DNA of 10,974 nt from Willaertia magna (lineage: Eukaryota > Heterolobosea > Eutetramitea > Acrasida > Naegleriidae). Below, one piece after another: positions 8,224 through 10,974 of this stretch. Numbering within the stretch: the first letter of the stretch is position 1; every line of letters starts with the position of its first letter. The stretch covers positions 1 to 10,974 of the forward strand of contig CADWAF010000820.1 in assembly GCA_902984215.1 (NCBI GenBank). The letters are read 5' to 3'. A program made the translations under genes and the position numbers. Under the pieces are notes generated by a model, which had not been told where the DNA came from, searched no databases, and saw nothing but the letters and a program-made list of their open reading frames with translations.

Positions 8224-8264
8224 ATTATGATATCATAATTATGAATTTTAAAGTTGAAATTCAT
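8224..8264. repeat. Perfect 16-bp palindrome next to a hairpin repeat
   Basis: ATTATGATATCATAAT (8224-8239) is its own reverse complement. Two bases further on, ATGAATTT (8241-8248) and AAATTCAT (8257-8264) form an 8-bp inverted repeat with an 8-nt loop. Both lie in the 187-bp gap between the carrier ATG (8097) and the stop of the small gene (8285). They could be a dimeric factor site or part of a 3'-end structure. Self-complementarity arises easily in A+T-rich DNA. Confidence 0.5.
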
Positions 8265-8284
8265 AGTCAGCTGTTAAAAATAAA

Positions 8285-8509
8285 TTATTTTACTTTTTTA
8301 CTAAAATAATTCATTAACTTATTTGGCCAACCAATCCCGTTCGTTATAAAACTTCCAATTTTATTTTGTAAAGGGGTTGGCGTGTGATGTTTATTTAATT
8401 TTAATAATTTTCTATGAATTCTTTTAAATCCATAAGACCTTGCCATAATATACACCAAAGTTTTCTTAGCAACACCAATGCCAAGCAAAACCAATAACGA
8501 ATGAACCAT
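8285..8509 (-). CDS. Small, strongly basic hydrophobic-start protein, unknown
   Basis: A 74-residue open frame with an ATG start and TAA stop; I do not recognise the family. The N-terminus, MVHSLLVLLGIGVAKKTLVY, is a hydrophobic stretch followed by lysines. It is compatible with a short membrane helix or a signal/targeting element. The remainder has scattered Lys/Arg. The whole protein has 14 Lys/Arg and no Asp or Glu, so it should be very basic. That pattern is frequent in small mitochondrial inner-membrane or ribosomal proteins, but no homology is claimed. Its ATG lies only 15 nt after the stop of the GT32 gene, in the same frame, with no stop codon between. It is therefore either a separate tightly packed gene, the second cistron of a shared transcript, or a readthrough extension of GT32. 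The absence of acidic residues and a GC/AT pattern like its neighbours argue for a real coding sequence rather than a chance frame. Confidence 0.62.
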   Translation of the reverse strand: MVHSLLVLLGIGVAKKTLVYIMARSYGFKRIHRKLLKLNKHHTPTPLQNKIGSFITNGIGWPNKLMNYFSKKVK

Positions 8510-8524
8510 TGTTGTTAAATTAGT

Positions 8525-9781
8525 TTAAAGGTTATTTTTTTTATGTCTAAATCTCATAAACAGGGAGGACAACCAATTTAACAAGCTAAAAACTCTCGAT
8601 TTGAATCTATCAAAAACGCTTGTCCGCTTACAGCAGTAAATAATTAATAATATCACTATCAACGAAAGAACCGCAGCCACTAGTACCTTAATCAAAATAT
8701 CTCTATTTTCGTAGATGGCGCTCACCAAAGCTTTTTCCCATGTACTCCAACTGCTTACCTCTTTATGATTGAAAAAAGAGGCAAAAGAAACTCCATAAAG
8801 ATCTGATGATAGTATAGCCACCTTAGATTTATCTACAAGTTTAATAAATGTTTCAGTAACAAAGATTTGTCCACTACTCAGCATTATATAAGAATAAGGA
8901 GAAATGAATCTTAACAAAAACCATTTGGTGTGTGACCACCATAAATTAGAAATAACTTGTTCAAAGAAAGGGTTTTTTTCACTAGACATTAAAAAATCAT
9001 TATCAAAACCAAGATATCCTGATCTTGGAATAATAGTTTCATAAATTTTAAGCTCATCTAAATATTCAACCAATGACTCAATTCCCATTAAGGGAACAAT
9101 ATCCAAGTCACAATAAACCCCTCCATAAGCATGTAGTATAAAATATCTTCCAACATATATTCTTTGTATATCATATGGGTAACTATCATATGTAGAGAGA
9201 AACCAATTATATTTTGTTGAAATTAATTCTCTAATATCATCATCTGACCACAACATATATTTATATTTTGGATTTAAACGTTGCCACTCATACCAAGACT
9301 CTATATAATATGGAGGTAAAGTATTTCTATCAGTTGATTTCCAAGTTTGATGTATTATCTTTGGAATACCTTTAAAATTTGGATTTCTCTTATGCCCCAA
9401 TTGTTTAACCCATTCTGGTAACTCTTTCTTCGATTGTTTTAAACTCGCAGGTAAAGGGCTATAAGGAACTATTTCATTAAGTCTTCCCTCAAAAATTAAA
9501 TGTATTCCGAGGCTATTTGCCGAATAGGTTTGTAATTGGCCAGATGGGAAATGATTGTATTCCCAAGTTAATACCCTTAAGATAGGAAATATCCAAAACA
9601 TAAATATAAATAATAAGGAAATAATTAATAATATAATTAGGATAAGTTTCTTCCTACTAAAAGTTGTAGAGGGTATCTTTACATCTTCCTCATTCTTTAA
9701 TATACCTTCCTCCAATCTTTCAATTGACTTTTTCCTTTTACTAAGGCCAGAAGACTCTGTAGTTTGCATTGCAGGTAGCAT
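8525..9781 (-). CDS. GT32 family sugar transferase (SUR1/CSH1-like, DXD motif), two TM segments
   Basis: A Golgi/ER-type glycosyltransferase of the DXD-containing GT32 family. In fungi, SUR1/CSH1 add mannose to inositol phosphorylceramide, and OCH1 is a more distant member. I start it at the ATG at 9781, giving 418 residues; a longer frame would need a TTG start. Order: cytosolic basic leader (SKRKK, 14-18), signal-anchor helix (about 45-66), stem, then the catalytic domain from IPKIIHQTWKS (139-149). That domain continues through YDIQRIYVGRYFILHAYGG (203-221) to the DXD motif in YCDLDIVP (225-227), which binds metal and nucleotide sugar. FDNDFLMSSEKNPFF and YSYIMLSSGQIFVTE match the SUR1/CSH1 pattern, as do FFNH and SSW further on. 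A second helix at about 362-382 anchors the C-terminus, also as in SUR1/CSH1. The acceptor is probably a sphingolipid, by family only. Confidence 0.9.
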   Translation of the reverse strand: MLPAMQTTESSGLSKRKKSIERLEEGILKNEEDVKIPSTTFSRKKLILIILLIISLLFIFMFWIFPILRVLTWEYNHFPSGQLQTYSANSLGIHLIFEGRLNEIVPYSPLPASLKQSKKELPEWVKQLGHKRNPNFKGIPKIIHQTWKSTDRNTLPPYYIESWYEWQRLNPKYKYMLWSDDDIRELISTKYNWFLSTYDSYPYDIQRIYVGRYFILHAYGGVYCDLDIVPLMGIESLVEYLDELKIYETIIPRSGYLGFDNDFLMSSEKNPFFEQVISNLWWSHTKWFLLRFISPYSYIMLSSGQIFVTETFIKLVDKSKVAILSSDLYGVSFASFFNHKEVSSWSTWEKALVSAIYENRDILIKVLVAAVLSLIVILLIIYCCKRTSVFDRFKSRVFSLLNWLSSLFMRFRHKKNNL

Positions 9782-9868
9782 TTCATACAAAAAAAATTCT
9801 ATAGTAACAAAATTGATAAGGATGAGGTGTTAATCGCTCCTGTTTTTTTCAATTTTTTGAGCTGTTTA

Positions 9869-9888
9869 CCAATCCAAAAAGCGCCAAA
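9869..9888. promoter_or_regulatory. CCAAT box next to an E2F-like site upstream of GT32
   Basis: CCAAT at 9869-9873 (plus strand) is followed 7 bp later by GCGCCAAA at 9881-9888. On the GT32 strand the latter reads TTTGGCGC, an exact match to the E2F consensus TTTSSCGC. The pair lies about 90-110 bp upstream of the GT32 ATG in a gap of 239 bp. Site identity is by consensus only. Confidence 0.35.
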
Positions 9889-10020
9889 TTTTTTAAGAAT
9901 AAAATCTAGTTCTAATTAATGAATGGATGGAAAAGGAAATACAAATGGTCGATATAAAAATATTAATGTTATTTAACACATTATACAATAAATTATTTAC
10001 AATGCTTAGTTGTTAAATAT

Positions 10021-10455
10021 TTACTTGAAAAAGTCATCTTCCTCATCATCTCCTTCATCGTCATCTATGATATCATCGTCATCTTCATCAAAAGCACTTT
10101 TCTTTCTTTGATATTTAACTTTTGTTGAACTGGAACCACCTCCTACATTTTCTAACATTTTTATCAATTGTTTTTCATCTACTTTTCCTTGTAATTTTCC
10201 TCCTTGAGCTAATTTTATTAAATAATCTTCAACTCCTCTTGCTCTTTCAGGTCTGACTAAAGCAATTCTATTTACTTTTTTGTTTTAATATTAATGCAGA
10301 ATTTTATAAAACTTACATCTTTCTCTTGCATCGGATTCTAATATTTGTGAAAGTAAAGCTCTTCTTCTTTCCTCTGCTTCTTCTTGTGCTTTCTTTTGTT
10401 GTTGTTGTTTTTCTTCTTCTGTTTGCTGTTTTTCGGAACCTTGATCGAATTGCAT
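10021..10455 (-). CDS. PDCD5: PDCD5 (TFAR19) homologue
   Basis: The protein is 130 residues long (the human protein has 125). It is encoded by exons 10455-10317 and 10274-10021. PDCD5 is a small conserved nuclear/cytosolic protein with a three-helix core. Relatives bind nucleic acid and, in animals, TIP60 and the CCT chaperonin. The match is strong from ALLSQILESDARERLNRIAL through LVRPERARGVEDYLIKLA and GKVDEKQLIKMLENV to STKVKYQRKK, all in the family order. The N-terminus is Gln/Glu/Lys-rich low complexity (about 7-32), unlike animal PDCD5. The C-terminal acidic tail (about 108-128) is longer than in human and ends in DDFFK. The start is the only ATG before the conserved helix. The gene diverges from the MFS gene at 10693 across about 240 bp. 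Confidence 0.95.
10275..10316 (-). other. 42-nt intron of PDCD5
   Basis: The donor is GTAAGT at 10316 and the acceptor AAG ends at 10275. Splicing joins DARER to LNRIALVRPE, matching the conserved PDCD5 core exactly, with a leucine codon split after its first base. Without splicing the frame hits TAA nine codons into the intron. At 42 nt it is the shortest intron here and near the lower limit for spliceosomal introns in most eukaryotes. Confidence 0.92.
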
Positions 10456-10692
10456 TTTTTAAAATTATAAAATTTATTAAGATTTTTAAATTTTAATACT
10501 CCCTCCTTAATGTTTAATTAAAAAATTTGAAAAAAAAATATGAAAAAGTCTTAATTCACAAAACCAAAAGATTACTGAAAATCAGCCTCGTAACAACAAT
10601 CTCAACATAAAACGCCTTATACATCACCTATCCCTCTTTACAAAGCACATTAAAACTTTTGAAAATAATATTTTTTTTATTTAAAAAAAAAG
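10456..10692. promoter_or_regulatory. Divergent intergenic region (PDCD5 / MFS transporter)
   Basis: A 237-bp gap between divergent ATGs, A+T-rich with long T/A runs near 10670-10692 directly before the MFS start. I see no CCAAT box or other recognised site. It presumably carries both promoters, and its oligo-A run before the ATG is a common 5' leader feature in A+T-rich protists. Confidence 0.4.
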
Positions 10693-10974
10693 ATGCCTGT
10701 ACACCAGCCTTCTCCCACACTTTCACCTCGCCGTCATCAACAAAATCCGACGAATGCCCAACATGTAGTACATGCTCATCATTCTCACCATCATCATCTT
10801 TTAAACTCACCAAAATTAACTTTACTTTTTTTAACAATAGTTCAAGTAGTAATGTTTTATGATAGAGGAGCGATCGCTGCAGTTTTACCAAATATTAAAA
10901 ACCATTGGAGTTTAAGTGGTATACAAGAAGGTCTAATTGGAAGTGCATTTATTATTACTTTTGCAATAGGAAGT
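10693..10974 (+). CDS. Spinster-like major facilitator transporter, 5' part only
   Basis: The first 94 codons of a membrane transporter; the frame is open at the right edge. After a 40-residue N-terminal tail, the first transmembrane helix (about 41-57) leads into MFYDRGAIAAVLPNIK. This is the helix-1 signature YxDRxxxxxVLPxI of Spinster/SPNS-type MFS proteins, which export lipids such as lysophospholipids or sphingosine-1-phosphate in animals. The WSLSGIQEGLIGSAFIITF segment starting the second helix also fits the family. The cytosolic tail has a His-rich run (about 24-35), of unknown role. The start at 10693 is the first ATG and has AAAAAAG before it. The substrate cannot be told. Only about 50 residues of transporter are visible, so an MFS relative outside Spinster remains possible. 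Confidence 0.82.
   Translation, partial: MPVHQPSPTLSPRRHQQNPTNAQHVVHAHHSHHHHLLNSPKLTLLFLTIVQVVMFYDRGAIAAVLPNIKNHWSLSGIQEGLIGSAFIITFAIGS

Noticed and set aside
9782..9790. A start of the GT32 gene three codons further upstream.
   Set aside because: That start would be TTG; the first ATG is at 9781 and gives a normal cytosolic leader before the membrane anchor.
9555..9833. Plus-strand open frame opposite the start of the GT32 gene.
   Set aside because: It is antisense to the membrane anchor of a well-supported gene and has no recognisable domain.
10870..10877. GCGATCGC octamer, the cyanobacterial HIP1 repeat.
   Set aside because: It is a single copy inside the coding sequence of a eukaryotic transporter; there is no other copy in the window and no cyanobacterial feature.
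10628..10891. Minus-strand open frame opposite the MFS gene start.
   Set aside because: The plus strand encodes a clear Spinster signature there; the minus frame has no domain and crosses the probable promoter.
1..10974. tRNA, rRNA, CRISPR, insertion-sequence or viral genes.
   Set aside because: No cloverleaf with a conserved T-loop, no regular direct repeats with spacers, no terminal inverted repeats, and no transposase or integrase motif were found on either strand.

Overview
The window is nuclear DNA of a eukaryotic microbe. Four spliceosomal introns can be placed exactly by GT...AG ends and reading-frame continuity. The proteins belong to eukaryotic families: NF-YA, a SCY1-like pseudokinase, a mitochondrial carrier, a Golgi-type GT32 glycosyltransferase, PDCD5, and a MAPK-like kinase. 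The DNA is about 70% A+T by eye, gaps between genes are about 15-260 bp, and introns are few and short (42, 60, 64 and 102 nt). All seven visible stop codons are TAA. This fits a compact protist genome. A heterolobosean amoeba of the Naegleria type is my best guess. A dictyostelid is less likely because the gaps are not extremely A+T-rich. The assignment is inference, not a match to a reference.

Layout from left to right: (1) 1-1431, minus strand, a MAPK-like CMGC kinase in three visible exons, its 3' end cut by the window edge. (2) 1548-2891, minus, NF-YA, the CCAAT-binding subunit of NF-Y, with a cluster of CCAAT boxes just upstream. (3) 3108-5975, minus, a SCY1-like pseudokinase in two exons. 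(4) 6238-6771, plus, an unrecognised, probably mitochondrial protein, divergent from (3). (5) 6982-8097, minus, a mitochondrial carrier closest by motif to pyrimidine-nucleotide carriers (SLC25A33/36, Rim2), convergent with (4). (6) 8285-8509, minus, a 74-residue very basic protein. (7) 8525-9781, minus, a two-TM GT32 sugar transferase of the SUR1/CSH1 type; its stop lies 15 nt upstream of the ATG of (6), in the same frame. (8) 10021-10455, minus, PDCD5 with a 42-nt intron. (9) 10693-10974, plus, the start of a Spinster-like MFS transporter, divergent from (8) and cut by the right edge.

No mobile element, CRISPR array, rRNA or tRNA was found. The genes do not form one pathway; this looks like an ordinary compact stretch of housekeeping and regulatory genes. 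The points most worth a second look are: the kinase activation loop, which carries Ser-Phe-Asp where MAPKs have Thr-x-Tyr; the three CCAAT boxes at exact 23-bp spacing upstream of NF-YA itself; the altered DNA-contact segment of NF-YA; and the same-frame, 15-nt GT32/small-protein junction.
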